Assembly (NCBI GenBank): GCA_035609245.1
Contig: CP141202.1
Coordinates: 682,001-746,000 of the forward strand
Length of the DNA stretch: 64,000 nt
Source: Bacteroidales bacterium MB20-C3-3
Lineage (GTDB): Bacteria; Bacteroidota; Bacteroidia; Bacteroidales; UBA932
Direction: 5' to 3'
The position numbers and the translations under genes are program-made. How positions within the stretch are numbered: position 1 is the first letter of the stretch; each line of letters opens with the position of its first letter. Shown here piece by piece: positions 16,938 through 26,125 of this stretch. Below the pieces are notes generated by a model, which saw only the letters and a program-made list of their open reading frames with translations, was not told the origin of the DNA and searched no databases.

Positions 16938-17759
16938 ATGAAAAACAAAGGAGCAGAGAAACCCTGGTACAAAGGGTGGTTTATGATGGAATTGTACAAA
17001 ATTTCTGCAATTCTTGTCGCATTTCTGATAGTTGTTATAATTCTCCTGAAAATTATTACCAGGCACAATTCAGAACTAGAGGTACCCGATTTCACCAGAA
17101 TGACAGTATCAGAGGCAGAAGATGTTGCCAGAAGAGCAAATCTCAGATTGGAAGTTACGGACTCTGTTTTTCTCCCAAGGATGGGAAGAGGAGAAATTTT
17201 TCGTCAGAATCCTGTTGCCGGAAGTAATGTAAAAAAGAACAGAAGAGTACTTCTGACTATCAACTCTCTTCAGCCAAAGAAAGTGTCAATGCCATCAGTC
17301 ACCGGCTATTCACTTCGCCAGGCAAAGGCAGAGCTTGTTGCAAGACAGCTTCGCGTAGGGAGACTCATATATGTTAGTGATATGGCCACAAATAATGTCC
17401 TTGCCCAGAGATACAACGGCTCTCGTGTGGCCCCCGGGACACTTATTGAGACAGAGAGTGAAATTGATCTTGAAGTTGGGATTAGCAGCGAGAGCGAGCG
17501 CACATTTGTACCTGATGTAATTGCCCTGCCACTTACAACAGCAAGAGACATTCTTATTGATAACTCCCTGAATTTATCAAAATTAAAATACGATAAATCT
17601 GTCCAAAATTACTCAGATTCAATATCCGGTTTTGTGATAAAACAGAGCCCGGAACCATCTCAGTCCATCTCCAGGGCGCTTGGCTCCTATGTTGAACTTA
17701 CATTAAGCGTTGACAGATCACTGATTGACAGTCTTAAGAAGAGAGAGGAGAAAAAATGA
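16938..17759 (+). CDS. Membrane-anchored PASTA domain protein
   Basis: About 273 residues from ATG 16938; a TTG at 16917 is in frame but unlikely. One transmembrane helix (SAILVAFLIVVIILLKII, near residues 20-40) is followed by three PASTA units, starting at VPDFTRMTVSEAE, MPSVTGYSLRQA and VPDVIALPLTTA. PASTA domains bind peptidoglycan fragments or beta-lactams in penicillin-binding proteins and Ser/Thr kinases. Here no kinase or transpeptidase is attached, so it is a stand-alone envelope protein as found across Bacteroidetes; its role is unknown. The stop overlaps rluD by four bases. Confidence 0.85.
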   Translation: MKNKGAEKPWYKGWFMMELYKISAILVAFLIVVIILLKIITRHNSELEVPDFTRMTVSEAEDVARRANLRLEVTDSVFLPRMGRGEIFRQNPVAGSNVKKNRRVLLTINSLQPKKVSMPSVTGYSLRQAKAELVARQLRVGRLIYVSDMATNNVLAQRYNGSRVAPGTLIETESEIDLEVGISSESERTFVPDVIALPLTTARDILIDNSLNLSKLKYDKSVQNYSDSISGFVIKQSPEPSQSISRALGSYVELTLSVDRSLIDSLKKREEKK

Positions 17760-18823
17760 TTAATGAGGAGCTAGAAGATCAGTTTGAACTCGATCCGGAT
17801 GAGATTGGTGATGACGAAGAGTCCGGGGGATCATTTGAACATTACAGATTTGTTGCTGACAAGGGTCAAAGCACCATAAGGGTAGATAAATATTTAACCG
17901 CCCATATGGAGAAGACCTCCAGGCACAGAATACAGCTTGCTATAGGTGCCGGTTATGTTCTTGTTAACGATAGAATTGTCAAAGCAAACTACACAGTAAA
18001 GCCAAATGATATAATAAGGATTGTCCTCCCATACAAAAGAAAAGGTATGGAGGTCAGACCTGAAAACATACCTCTTGACATTGTATACGAAGACGACTCT
18101 CTTCTGGTCTTAAACAAACCTGCCGGACTGGTAGTACACCCGGGACACGGCCATTTTTCCGGGACACTGGTAAATGCCCTTGCATATCATCTTAACATTT
18201 CTCAGGATGAGAAGGCCCCTGACGAGAGAATGGGAGTACTCGTTCACAGAATTGACAAAAACACCTCCGGTCTTCTGCTGGTAGCAAAAGATGATGAATC
18301 TCAGCTTTATCTGGCAAAACAATTTTTTGACCACACAATTGAAAGAAAATATATAGCTCTGGTTTGGGGGAACTTAAAAGAGGATTCAGGAACCATAACA
18401 GGCAATTTAGCAAGAGATCCAAACAACAGACTAAAATTCAAAGTATTTCCGGACGGAGAGACTGGCAAACACGCAGTAACTCATTATAAAGTAATTGAGA
18501 GATTCGGCTATACAACACTGGTAGAGTGTGAGCTTGAAACAGGCAGAACACACCAGATCAGAGTACATATGGATTGGATAGGTCATCCCCTTTTCAACGA
18601 CGACAGGTATGGTGGAGATAAAATCCTAAAGGGAACTTTATACTCAAAATACAAAAAGTTCATTGACAATTGTTTTGAGATGCTGCCAAGACACGCCCTC
18701 CACGCAAAAACTCTCGGCTTTGTACATCCAAAAACAAAAGAGAACCTCTTTTTTGAAAAAGAGATTCCCTTTGATATGCTCTCAGTTATTGAGAAGTGGA
18801 GAAACTACTCCTCATCCCGCTAG
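17756..18823 (+). CDS. rluD: 23S rRNA pseudouridine synthase, RluA/RluD family
   Basis: 355 residues. An acidic N-terminus (to residue 30) precedes an S4 RNA-binding domain (RVDKYLTAHMEKTSRHRIQ) and the RluA-type catalytic domain with LVHRIDKNTSGLLL (catalytic Asp in the HRxDxxTSG motif) and GRTHQIRVHM. The closest functional match is RluD, which modifies helix 69 of 23S rRNA, though RluA/RluC paralogs cannot be excluded. It is translationally coupled to the PASTA gene and shares the palindromic stop CTAG (18820-18823) with the convergent barrel gene. Confidence 0.9.
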   Translation: MINEELEDQFELDPDEIGDDEESGGSFEHYRFVADKGQSTIRVDKYLTAHMEKTSRHRIQLAIGAGYVLVNDRIVKANYTVKPNDIIRIVLPYKRKGMEVRPENIPLDIVYEDDSLLVLNKPAGLVVHPGHGHFSGTLVNALAYHLNISQDEKAPDERMGVLVHRIDKNTSGLLLVAKDDESQLYLAKQFFDHTIERKYIALVWGNLKEDSGTITGNLARDPNNRLKFKVFPDGETGKHAVTHYKVIERFGYTTLVECELETGRTHQIRVHMDWIGHPLFNDDRYGGDKILKGTLYSKYKKFIDNCFEMLPRHALHAKTLGFVHPKTKENLFFEKEIPFDMLSVIEKWRNYSSSR

Positions 18824-21636
18824 CGGTGAAATCTTCCGCCACCCATTCCGGGTCCCCTCATTGGCTGGCTACCACCTTTTTGCCCTCCAAAACTACCAAA
18901 TCTCCAGGTAAAGCTTAGCATAAAATATTGCTGAAGAGTGTTATTCTGGACATCTTCAATGTAGTTATCTGTGGTTGTTCTGAACACACTCTTAGATTGG
19001 TTGAGTATATCAAATACCTTTAATCTTAGAGTTGAAGAATTTTTGAAGAGTAGTTTGGAAATCTCAGCATTCCAGACAGCAGCGGGGGTGTTATATCCCT
19101 CTCCGTATCCTATGTAGAAGTTGTAGTCAAAGTCAGAAGCAAGGTTGAATCCGGCAGGTAATGTCCAGTTTACTGATCCGTTAACAGCATTATTCCAGGT
19201 AGCAGGCTGTGCATTCTGCTGAATAGTATACCATGCATAGTTGTATCTGGCTCTGCCTCCGATACTGAGCTCAATCTTTTCACCCCTGTACATAAATCTT
19301 AACATCTCACTAAAAGAGAGTGTTGTTGTAAAACCCTTCTGAAGTGTTTCCAGCGTTCTTCCTGAGAAGCTTACCCCTCTGTTAACACCGGCATTGGTAA
19401 AGTTCATGATTGAGAACTTTGATTTATTGATTGGAGTGTTGTACATCAGATTAAGATTTACTCCGTATGAACCTGATGCATTTACAGGCATTGTATATTG
19501 TACACCGGCCTCGTCATACCATCTCTGGGTTACAATTCTGTCCTGAGTGTAGTTTGCCCTTAAACCCGCATCTATAGTACGGAAAGTCTCTCTCTTTGTA
19601 TCCCTGTAATTTGCCCACAATGAGTGCTCAAACTCCGGTAAAAGGTCTGTATTACCCATAGGAATAAGCAGAGGATTAGAGTTATCCCTTACAGGTTGAA
19701 GCTGATTTACAGATGGCTGCCTTGTTCTTCCGTTATACCTGAATCTTAGATTCTGAGTGTCAGAAAACTTTAAATCCAGTTGAGCAGAAGGGGCAAAATT
19801 AACGACAGATCTGTTGATAACAGTTCCATCACTCCTTATACTTCTTGTCAGAGAAGGCTGAGCATTTACACCAATTACATAGCTGTATTTCTCCTCATTC
19901 TTTCTCAGATTAATCTCTGCTCTGTGATTAATAAAGATATTCTCGAAATAGTTAGAGTAAAGAGTATCTAGTATATCATAGTTACCGGAAATGCCCTTAT
20001 TATAGACTTTTTTATCTGAATCAGAGAATCTGTAACCAAATCTGTAGGCAAGCTCCATATAATAGTTCTTTCCCAGCGGCTCTGTATATGATGCTCTGGC
20101 AGATATATCGTAAGATTTTGAATCGGTTGTGTAATTCTGATCTGTTATTGTTGAGTCTGCCTTATCACCAATAATATTTCTTGACCTGTTTATTCCGTTA
20201 AAAAGTTCGTTATTTGAATATCCAAAATCCATGTTTACTGAGAAAGTTCTTCCGGGTTTTGAAAAACGATGTCTGAGCAACAGGTCTCCCTCGAATGACT
20301 GAGCACTGTTCTCACCTCTGAGAATGCTGCTTCCCTCATTGATTTTTGTGCCTGCTCCACCCCTGGTCCAAAATTCTCTGGTATCCTCAAATGAACCTTT
20401 TGTTATACTTACATTTGGTCTGAAGAGTATAGATGTCTTGTCATTGAATTTGTACTCAATATTGAGAGCTGCTCTGTGCCCATCTGAGAAATTGTTTGAC
20501 ACAGACTCCTCTGAATAGTTAAAAGTACTATCCTTCAGGAAATTCTGACGGAAGGTTTTGTTTTCTGAAAGTCTGTCGCTACCACTGTAAAGATAATTTC
20601 CTCCAATTTTAAGTTTACCGTCATTAATGTCTTTGTTTGCATTTATTCCACCCATCCAGGAAGTAGTAAGACCACTTCCGCCAAATCTCATTGTTGCGCC
20701 ACCCATTCTTATAGCTCCTCCACCCATACCGGATGAGTTTCTCATTGCCGCCATCATTCCACCTGCAATGTCTGAGAATCCACGATTATTTGTGTTATTT
20801 ATATTGGCAACTGCTGTAAGTTGACTGGTCTTTGTGAAATTTCCAACCATACCGGCAGCCTGATACCTATCCTCTGTACCATATCCGGCAGATGCGTTTC
20901 CAAACCATCCGTTCATCATACCCGGCCTGATACTCAAATCTATAACAGTCTCCTCCTCACCATCGTCTATTCCGGTAAACTCCGCCTGTTCAGATTTTTT
21001 CTCAAGTACCTTAACCTTTTCAATAATCTTTGCAGGAAGATTCTTTGTTGCCAGCTGAGGATCATTGAGGAAGAATGCCTTTCCGTCAATCATTATTTTA
21101 TTAATCTCCTTACCATTTGCAGTAATCTTTCCATCCGCGTCAACCTCAATACCCGGAAGCTTTTTCAGCAGCTCCTCAAGCATATCACTGTCTGTTGTTT
21201 TAAAAGAGGAGGCGTTGTATTCAACTGTGTCCTTTTTAACAATTATCGGATTACCTACAGCCGATACTACCACAGAGTTAAGGGTATTAAGCTGCTCTTT
21301 AAGCTTAACCTCTCCAAGCTCTATTATTCTGTGTTCATCAAGAGTTATCTCTTTCAGATAAGTCTGATAGCCCAGGTATTCAATTTTTAAAAGGTATTTA
21401 CCGGGAATGATACCTCTTATCTCAGCTCTTCCCCTTGCATCTGAGAGCGCATATTTAAAGGGAGTCTCCTCCCCTATCTTGGTGACGGAGGCAGTAGCAA
21501 ACTCAATCGGCTCTGCTCTCAAACTGTCAAGTACCGCAACCCGTATTCTTATCTCCCTCTGCTCTTCACTGGCAAAGACATTGATAAAAAGAAGTGTAAA
21601 AAAAGTTAACAGGACAAATTGCTTAAAGGATTTCAT
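18820..21636 (-). CDS. Outer membrane beta-barrel protein with N-terminal carboxypeptidase-like and plug domains
   Basis: 938 residues with a signal peptide (QFVLLTFFTLLFINVFA). Residues 28-115 form a carboxypeptidase regulatory-like domain (ending GKYLLKIEYLGYQTYLKEI), then a short plug-like segment (KKLPGIEVDADGKITANG with KIMIDGKAF), then a long barrel with many aromatic beta strands of the OMP_b-brl_3 type ending in FMLSFTWRFG. A Gly/Met-rich loop lies near residues 285-325 and a GGG-MRGPGMGGG tail at the end. Related proteins are TonB-dependent-receptor-like but no TonB box can be identified. No SusD partner is adjacent. The substrate is unknown. Confidence 0.85.
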   Translation of the reverse strand: MKSFKQFVLLTFFTLLFINVFASEEQREIRIRVAVLDSLRAEPIEFATASVTKIGEETPFKYALSDARGRAEIRGIIPGKYLLKIEYLGYQTYLKEITLDEHRIIELGEVKLKEQLNTLNSVVVSAVGNPIIVKKDTVEYNASSFKTTDSDMLEELLKKLPGIEVDADGKITANGKEINKIMIDGKAFFLNDPQLATKNLPAKIIEKVKVLEKKSEQAEFTGIDDGEEETVIDLSIRPGMMNGWFGNASAGYGTEDRYQAAGMVGNFTKTSQLTAVANINNTNNRGFSDIAGGMMAAMRNSSGMGGGAIRMGGATMRFGGSGLTTSWMGGINANKDINDGKLKIGGNYLYSGSDRLSENKTFRQNFLKDSTFNYSEESVSNNFSDGHRAALNIEYKFNDKTSILFRPNVSITKGSFEDTREFWTRGGAGTKINEGSSILRGENSAQSFEGDLLLRHRFSKPGRTFSVNMDFGYSNNELFNGINRSRNIIGDKADSTITDQNYTTDSKSYDISARASYTEPLGKNYYMELAYRFGYRFSDSDKKVYNKGISGNYDILDTLYSNYFENIFINHRAEINLRKNEEKYSYVIGVNAQPSLTRSIRSDGTVINRSVVNFAPSAQLDLKFSDTQNLRFRYNGRTRQPSVNQLQPVRDNSNPLLIPMGNTDLLPEFEHSLWANYRDTKRETFRTIDAGLRANYTQDRIVTQRWYDEAGVQYTMPVNASGSYGVNLNLMYNTPINKSKFSIMNFTNAGVNRGVSFSGRTLETLQKGFTTTLSFSEMLRFMYRGEKIELSIGGRARYNYAWYTIQQNAQPATWNNAVNGSVNWTLPAGFNLASDFDYNFYIGYGEGYNTPAAVWNAEISKLLFKNSSTLRLKVFDILNQSKSVFRTTTDNYIEDVQNNTLQQYFMLSFTWRFGSFGGQKGGSQPMRGPGMGGGRFHR

Positions 21637-21725
21637 ATAGTTATTGATACGATTACTCTTGTTATTAAATATTCAACAACCCTTTGACAAACGAAAGGGC
21701 AAAAGGTTAAATGGACTTAAAAAAA

Positions 21726-22277
21726 TTATTTGATTCTTTCAGGATGAGCCTTGACAAATGCTTCCCATCCCTTTCCACCGGTGGAGGACTTAACCGTGCG
21801 TTCAGATTCATAATAGTGACAAAGTGCAACAGCAAGACCATCTGTAGCGTCCAGATAATCCGGTATATCTTTTGTTTTTAGAATGTTTGTAAGTAAAGCA
21901 GCAACCTGCTCCTTAGAGGCTGCCCCCTTTCCAGTTATTGAGAGTTTTATTTTTCTTGGAGCATATTCAAAAACAGGCATATTTCTGTTTAATGCAGCTG
22001 CAATCGCAGAGCCCTGAGCTCTTCCCAATTTGAGCATAGACTGAATGTTCTTTCCGTAGAATGGGGCCTCTACAGCAAGTTCGTCAGGTTTATAATGCTC
22101 TATAAGCTCTGTAACCTCAATAAATATTTTTCTGATTTTGGCAAAATGATCCTTCTCCTTTCTTAAATCCACAACTCCCATAGCAACATACTTAGGAGAT
22201 AAAGGGGTGGCCTCAACCACCCCAAATCCCAATATCTGCGTTCCGGGGTCAATCCCCAATATCACCTTATTTGCCAT
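21726..22277 (-). CDS. ruvC: Crossover junction endodeoxyribonuclease RuvC
   Basis: 183 residues. The four acidic residues of the RNase H-like active site are visible: Asp in ILGIDPGTQILGFG at the N-terminus, Glu in LAVEAPF near residue 69, and the pair in LDATDGLAVALCHY near residue 143. RuvC resolves Holliday junctions with RuvAB, which are not in this window. It follows serS by 14 bases on the same strand, and probably shares its transcript. The segment 21637-21725 between it and the barrel gene has no clear terminator. Confidence 0.96.
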   Translation of the reverse strand: MANKVILGIDPGTQILGFGVVEATPLSPKYVAMGVVDLRKEKDHFAKIRKIFIEVTELIEHYKPDELAVEAPFYGKNIQSMLKLGRAQGSAIAAALNRNMPVFEYAPRKIKLSITGKGAASKEQVAALLTNILKTKDIPDYLDATDGLAVALCHYYESERTVKSSTGGKGWEAFVKAHPERIK

Positions 22278-22291
22278 TATATATATCCGGC

Positions 22292-23560
22292 TCAGTCAAT
22301 TATATCAAATCCGCAGTAATCCCTGAGAACCTCAGGTACTTTTATTCCTTCAGGGGACTGATTATTTTCAAGAATGGCTGCAAGAATTCTTGGAAGTGCA
22401 AGAGAGCTCCCGTTTAATGTATGAGCAAGAGCCGGTTTACCATTTTCGTCTTTAAAGCGCAATTTAAGCCTGTTAGACTGGAACGACTCAAAATTTGAAA
22501 CAGAACTAACCTCAAGCCACCTTTGCTGAGCTGCGGAGTAAACCTCAAAATCGTATGTCAAAGCGGATGTAAAGCTCATATCACCTCCGCAAAGTCTAAG
22601 AATTCTGTATGGAAGCCCCAGTGATTTTACCAAACTTTCAACATGGGCAACCATTCCCTCCAATGCTTCGTATGAGTTATCAGGGTGTGAAATCTGGACA
22701 ATCTCCACCTTGTCAAACTGATGCAATCTGTTAAGTCCCCTGACATCCTTTCCGTAAGATCCGGCCTCTCTTCTGAAACAAGGAGTGTAGGCTGTTACTT
22801 TTACGGGAAGTTCAGCAGCTGAAAGTATCACATCTCTGAAGATATTTGTAACAGGCACCTCTGCTGTAGGAATAAGATAGAAATTATCCAACCCGACATG
22901 GTACATCTGCTCTCCTTTATCCGGAAGCTGACCTGTACCAAAACCTGAAGCTTCGTTAACCATAAGAGGGGGCTGAACCTCTGTATAACCCGCTTTTGTG
23001 TTAACATCCAGAAAATATGAAATAAGTGCCCTCTGTATCCTGGCTCCTTTACCCTTATAGACAGGGAATCCGGCTCCGGTCAATTTCACGCCAAGGTCAA
23101 AATCAATAATATCGTATTTCTTTGCAAGTTCCCAGTGAGGGATAGCGTCAACAAGATGAGGTAAAGCCCCACCCTCTTTTACATTCAAATTATCCTCTGC
23201 GCTCTTTCCTGCCGGCACAGATGAATGGGGTAGATTTGGCAGCTGAACCAATAACTCATTTAACTCATCGGCAGATCTGTTCATTCTCTCCTCGAGAGAT
23301 TTTGACTCCTCCTTCAAAGAGGCAACCCTGCTCTTGGCAACCTCGGCCTCATCTCTTTTACCGGACTTCATAAGAGCTCCAATCTCCTTCGCAAGTGTAT
23401 TCTGTTCCGAGAGAATATTGTCAAGTTCTGTTTGTGAATTCCTTCTTGCAACATCAAGGGTATTAATTCTCCTGATAATTTCAGCAGCATCAAAGTTTTT
23501 TACACGCAGCCTCTCTGTTACATAATCAGGCTGCTCTCTTAAAAGTCTAATGTTTAACAT
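22292..23560 (-). CDS. serS: Seryl-tRNA synthetase
   Basis: 422 residues. The N-terminal coiled-coil arm (residues 30-105, rich in Glu, Lys and Ser) binds the long variable arm of tRNA-Ser. The class II core has motif 2 with CFRREAGSYGKD and motif 3 with NGSSLALPRILAAILEN near the C-terminus, plus LIPTAEVPVTN and the TSALTYDFEVY segment. It charges tRNA-Ser. It is upstream of ruvC on one transcript. A TAACTTTG box on the minus strand (23589-23582) could be its -7 element, next to the ferredoxin terminator. Confidence 0.98.
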   Translation of the reverse strand: MLNIRLLREQPDYVTERLRVKNFDAAEIIRRINTLDVARRNSQTELDNILSEQNTLAKEIGALMKSGKRDEAEVAKSRVASLKEESKSLEERMNRSADELNELLVQLPNLPHSSVPAGKSAEDNLNVKEGGALPHLVDAIPHWELAKKYDIIDFDLGVKLTGAGFPVYKGKGARIQRALISYFLDVNTKAGYTEVQPPLMVNEASGFGTGQLPDKGEQMYHVGLDNFYLIPTAEVPVTNIFRDVILSAAELPVKVTAYTPCFRREAGSYGKDVRGLNRLHQFDKVEIVQISHPDNSYEALEGMVAHVESLVKSLGLPYRILRLCGGDMSFTSALTYDFEVYSAAQQRWLEVSSVSNFESFQSNRLKLRFKDENGKPALAHTLNGSSLALPRILAAILENNQSPEGIKVPEVLRDYCGFDIID

Positions 23561-23591
23561 AGGGTTAAATTATTGAGGCATCAAAGTTATG

Positions 23592-23632
23592 AAAAAAAAA
23601 CAGACCGACTTAATTAATAAGTCGGTCTGTTC
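23592..23632 (-). terminator. Rho-independent terminator of the ferredoxin gene
   Basis: On the minus strand AACAGACCGACTTA, loop TTAAT region, TAAGTCGGTCTGTT is followed by a run of nine T. The stem is near perfect over 14 bp, so it may also act on the other strand. Confidence 0.88.
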
Positions 23633-23647
23633 ATATAAAAATCAGTA

Positions 23648-23815
23648 TTAAGCCGGGCTAATAGCACCTACTGGGCAAACATCTGCACATGAACCGCAAT
23701 CTGAACAGATATCCGGATCAATTTTATAGATATCGCCGGGAGAGATAGCTTCAACCGGACACTCATCAATACATGTACCGCAAGCGGTGCAATCTTCTGA
23801 AATTTTGTAAGCCAT
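23648..23815 (-). CDS. 2[4Fe-4S] ferredoxin
   Basis: A 55-residue protein with two clostridial-type cluster motifs: Cys9, Cys12, Cys15, Cys19-Pro and Cys37, Cys40, Cys43, Cys47-Pro, each of form CxxCxxCxxxCP. Length and spacing match small soluble ferredoxins that carry low-potential electrons for pyruvate:ferredoxin oxidoreductase and hydrogenases. It is a candidate electron partner for the HydABC hydrogenase at 49-53.6 kb (inference). It is monocistronic, with a consensus promoter and a strong terminator. It is too short to be noticed by simple length-filtered gene searches. Confidence 0.96.
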   Translation of the reverse strand: MAYKISEDCTACGTCIDECPVEAISPGDIYKIDPDICSDCGSCADVCPVGAISPA

Positions 23816-23847
23816 TATTGAAAATGTTTGAATTGGTTTATTATTTG

Positions 23848-23878
23848 CAAAGATATAAAAAGGTTGGAACAGAACAAA
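23848..23878 (-). promoter_or_regulatory. Promoter of the ferredoxin gene (TTTG-N19-TATCTTTG)
   Basis: On the minus strand TTTG (23878-23875), 19 bases, TATCTTTG (23855-23848): a full consensus match, 33 bases before the ATG. It interleaves with the opposite promoter at 23864-23894, so the two RNA polymerase footprints overlap. Confidence 0.8.
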
Positions 23879-23894
23879 TACAAATGTATCTTTG
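23864..23894 (+). promoter_or_regulatory. Promoter of the DUF1573 gene (TTG-N20-TATCTTTG)
   Basis: TTG at 23864-23866, 20 bases, TATCTTTG at 23887-23894, followed 28 bases later by the ATG at 23922. It overlaps the ferredoxin promoter on the other strand. Confidence 0.7.
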
Positions 23895-23921
23895 TTGTCT
23901 CAACCATAACAGGAAAGAGAG

Positions 23922-25016
23922 ATGAGAGTAATAAGAATTTTCAGACCATTTGCCATTCTTGTACTGCTCTTGTTTACATTGACATCTGCAGCACAGAACA
24001 ACATAAACGGCATTATTGAATTCAATAAACAGGTGCACGATTTTGGCGACATAACGCTAAGTTCCGGGAAGCACAAATACTCGTTTACATTCAGAAATGT
24101 TTCAAAGATACCTATTGTAATACAGACAGTAATTTCATCCTGTGGCTGTACTACTCCTGTATGGACCAGAAACCCCGTTAAACCGGGCGAGAGCGGGAAA
24201 ATAGAGGTGACATTTCTTAATGACCAGGGCCCATATCCGTTTGACAAAGCTCTTACGGTATATGTGAGCGGGGTAAACAGGCCAATTATACTAAGAATTA
24301 AAGGGGTTGTCCACGAAAAGGCCAAATCACTCTCTCAGCTTTTCCCATATAAGATTGGAGAGCTCTCCTTCAGAGGCAGTTTTGCCGATATCGGTCAGAT
24401 TGCACAGGGGGATACAAAGAGGGAGAGCATAACAGTAGCAAACACCGGAGGAAGGCCATTAAGAATAGGGTTCACAAACCTACCCGACGGACTCAGGATG
24501 TCTGCAAATCCCGCAATACTAGGCCCGGGCAAAAAGGGTGAAATTAATATTGAACTTGACACAAAAGCAGAGAAGAGATGGGGATCAGTAAATCTGTCTG
24601 GAGAATTAGTACTCGACGGAAATAGCATATCATCACCAAAATTTGAGGTAAGAGCAAGAATTCTTGACAACTTCTCATCTTTGACAGATGAAGAGGTTGA
24701 TCAGGCACCCCTTCCAATGACAGACAACAATGTCTATGCATACGGAAGCGTTAAGCCTGGAACAAAAATTCAGCACACATTTGAGATCCGCAATCTTGGC
24801 CGCAAACCACTTACTCTCTACAAGTACGAATCTAACTTTGAAGGAGTTTCTGTCACACATCCCACTACAATAGCTCCCGGTGCCTCCGGTAAAGCCGTAG
24901 TAGTAGCGATTACCGGCAGTGAGACCGGAGACAAACTCTATCAAATAACTTTTATAACCAACTCTCCGGGAAGACCGGCCTTTAGCCTTCTCCTCTCAGG
25001 AGCAGTAATAAGATAA
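23922..25016 (+). CDS. DUF1573 domain secreted protein
   Basis: 364 residues with a Sec signal peptide (FAILVLLLFTLTSAAQ). Residues 30-130 form a DUF1573 immunoglobulin-like domain: FNKQVHDFGDIT, SFTFRNVSKIPIVI and the signature SSCGCTTPVW. Two further beta-sandwich repeats follow, each with a KFTF/HTFEIRN-LGRKPLTL pattern. DUF1573 proteins are periplasmic or surface proteins, very common in Bacteroidetes, with no established function. The Cys-Gly-Cys may be a metal or redox site (inference). It begins a four-base to eleven-base spaced rightward unit with meaB and the metal exporter gene. Confidence 0.85.
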   Translation: MRVIRIFRPFAILVLLLFTLTSAAQNNINGIIEFNKQVHDFGDITLSSGKHKYSFTFRNVSKIPIVIQTVISSCGCTTPVWTRNPVKPGESGKIEVTFLNDQGPYPFDKALTVYVSGVNRPIILRIKGVVHEKAKSLSQLFPYKIGELSFRGSFADIGQIAQGDTKRESITVANTGGRPLRIGFTNLPDGLRMSANPAILGPGKKGEINIELDTKAEKRWGSVNLSGELVLDGNSISSPKFEVRARILDNFSSLTDEEVDQAPLPMTDNNVYAYGSVKPGTKIQHTFEIRNLGRKPLTLYKYESNFEGVSVTHPTTIAPGASGKAVVVAITGSETGDKLYQITFITNSPGRPAFSLLLSGAVIR

Positions 25017-25027
25017 CGAGATTTGAG

Positions 25028-26125
25028 ATGCAGGATAAGAACCACATAAATCACGACAGTGCACTTATAGTAAACGAAGGGATAGAGCAACCCCCTATTG
25101 TTAACCCGTATATTGGTAACTTCTACAAAAAAAACAGAGTTAAAAACCTCTCCATTGATGAATATGTTACCGGAATCCAACAGGGCAATATTTCCGTTCT
25201 GAGCCAGGCAATAACACTTGTTGAGAGCAACAGGCATGAACACAGGATAATGGCGACAGAGATTCTTGAAAGATGCCAGACCCACAAAAATGAATCAATG
25301 AGGATCGGTATCACAGGGGTTCCGGGAGCCGGGAAAAGCACCTTTATTGAGGCCTTTGGAGGCATGATCACCTCTTTGGGCCATAAACTTGCAGTCCTGG
25401 CAATTGACCCAAGTTCTGAAAGGAGCAAGGGTTCCATTTTAGGCGATAAAACCAGGATGGAGACACTATGCTCAGACCCCAATGCATTTATCAGACCAAG
25501 TCCCAGCGGAGGATCTCTGGGCGGGGTTGCAAGAAAAACAAGAGAGAGCATTGCACTTTGTGAGGCAGCCGGATTTGATGTTATTTTTATTGAGACAGTA
25601 GGTGTAGGGCAATCAGAGACCACAGTCCACTCTATGAGTGATTTCTTTTTACTTTTAATGCTTGCAGGGGCAGGAGATGAGCTTCAGGGTATTAAAAGGG
25701 GGATTATGGAGATGTCTGACCTTATTGCCATTACAAAGGCCGATGGTAGCAACATCGATAAAGCCACTTTGGCAAAAGCTCTCTATTCAAATGCTCTTCA
25801 TCTTTTTCCGCCATCTGAGTCAGGCTGGATTCCTACAGCATTGACATCATCCTCAGTTACTAAATCAGGATTAAAGGAGATTCTGGAAAAAATTGAAGAG
25901 TACTTTAAGATGGCTAAGGCAAACGGCTACTACTATAAAAAAAGAAAAGAGCAGTCCCGTTTCTGGATGTATGAAACAATTAACGAAGGACTCAGGGACA
26001 GATTTTTTGAAAACAGGGAGGTACTCTCCAAGCTTTCACATTACGAAGTTGAAGTAATGGAGGGGAGGCTTGGATCATTTGCAGCCGCCGCAGAACTGCT
26101 TAACATCTACAAAAACAATATATGA
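25028..26125 (+). CDS. meaB: Methylmalonyl-CoA mutase-associated GTPase MeaB
   Basis: 365 residues of the SIMIBI G3E family. Walker A is GVPGAGKST (near residue 100), a base-specific Mg site follows in AIDPSSERSKGSILGDKTRM, switch II region IETVGVGQSET, and the guanine-specificity segment ITKADG. MeaB protects adenosylcobalamin-dependent methylmalonyl-CoA mutase and gates cofactor loading. The mutase genes are not in the window. The B12 dependence links loosely to the FecCD-type importer at 8.1 kb (inference). The stop overlaps the exporter gene start (ATGA). Confidence 0.93.
   Translation: MQDKNHINHDSALIVNEGIEQPPIVNPYIGNFYKKNRVKNLSIDEYVTGIQQGNISVLSQAITLVESNRHEHRIMATEILERCQTHKNESMRIGITGVPGAGKSTFIEAFGGMITSLGHKLAVLAIDPSSERSKGSILGDKTRMETLCSDPNAFIRPSPSGGSLGGVARKTRESIALCEAAGFDVIFIETVGVGQSETTVHSMSDFFLLLMLAGAGDELQGIKRGIMEMSDLIAITKADGSNIDKATLAKALYSNALHLFPPSESGWIPTALTSSSVTKSGLKEILEKIEEYFKMAKANGYYYKKRKEQSRFWMYETINEGLRDRFFENREVLSKLSHYEVEVMEGRLGSFAAAAELLNIYKNNI

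Noticed and set aside
20821-21390. Open frame of 189 codons opposite the outer-membrane barrel gene
   Set aside because: It lies wholly inside a clear coding region on the other strand. Low-complexity hydrophobic product without domain pattern.
25123-25623. Open frame opposite meaB
   Set aside because: Antisense of the conserved GTPase motifs; composition is Ser/Leu/Pro-rich, as expected from a shadow.
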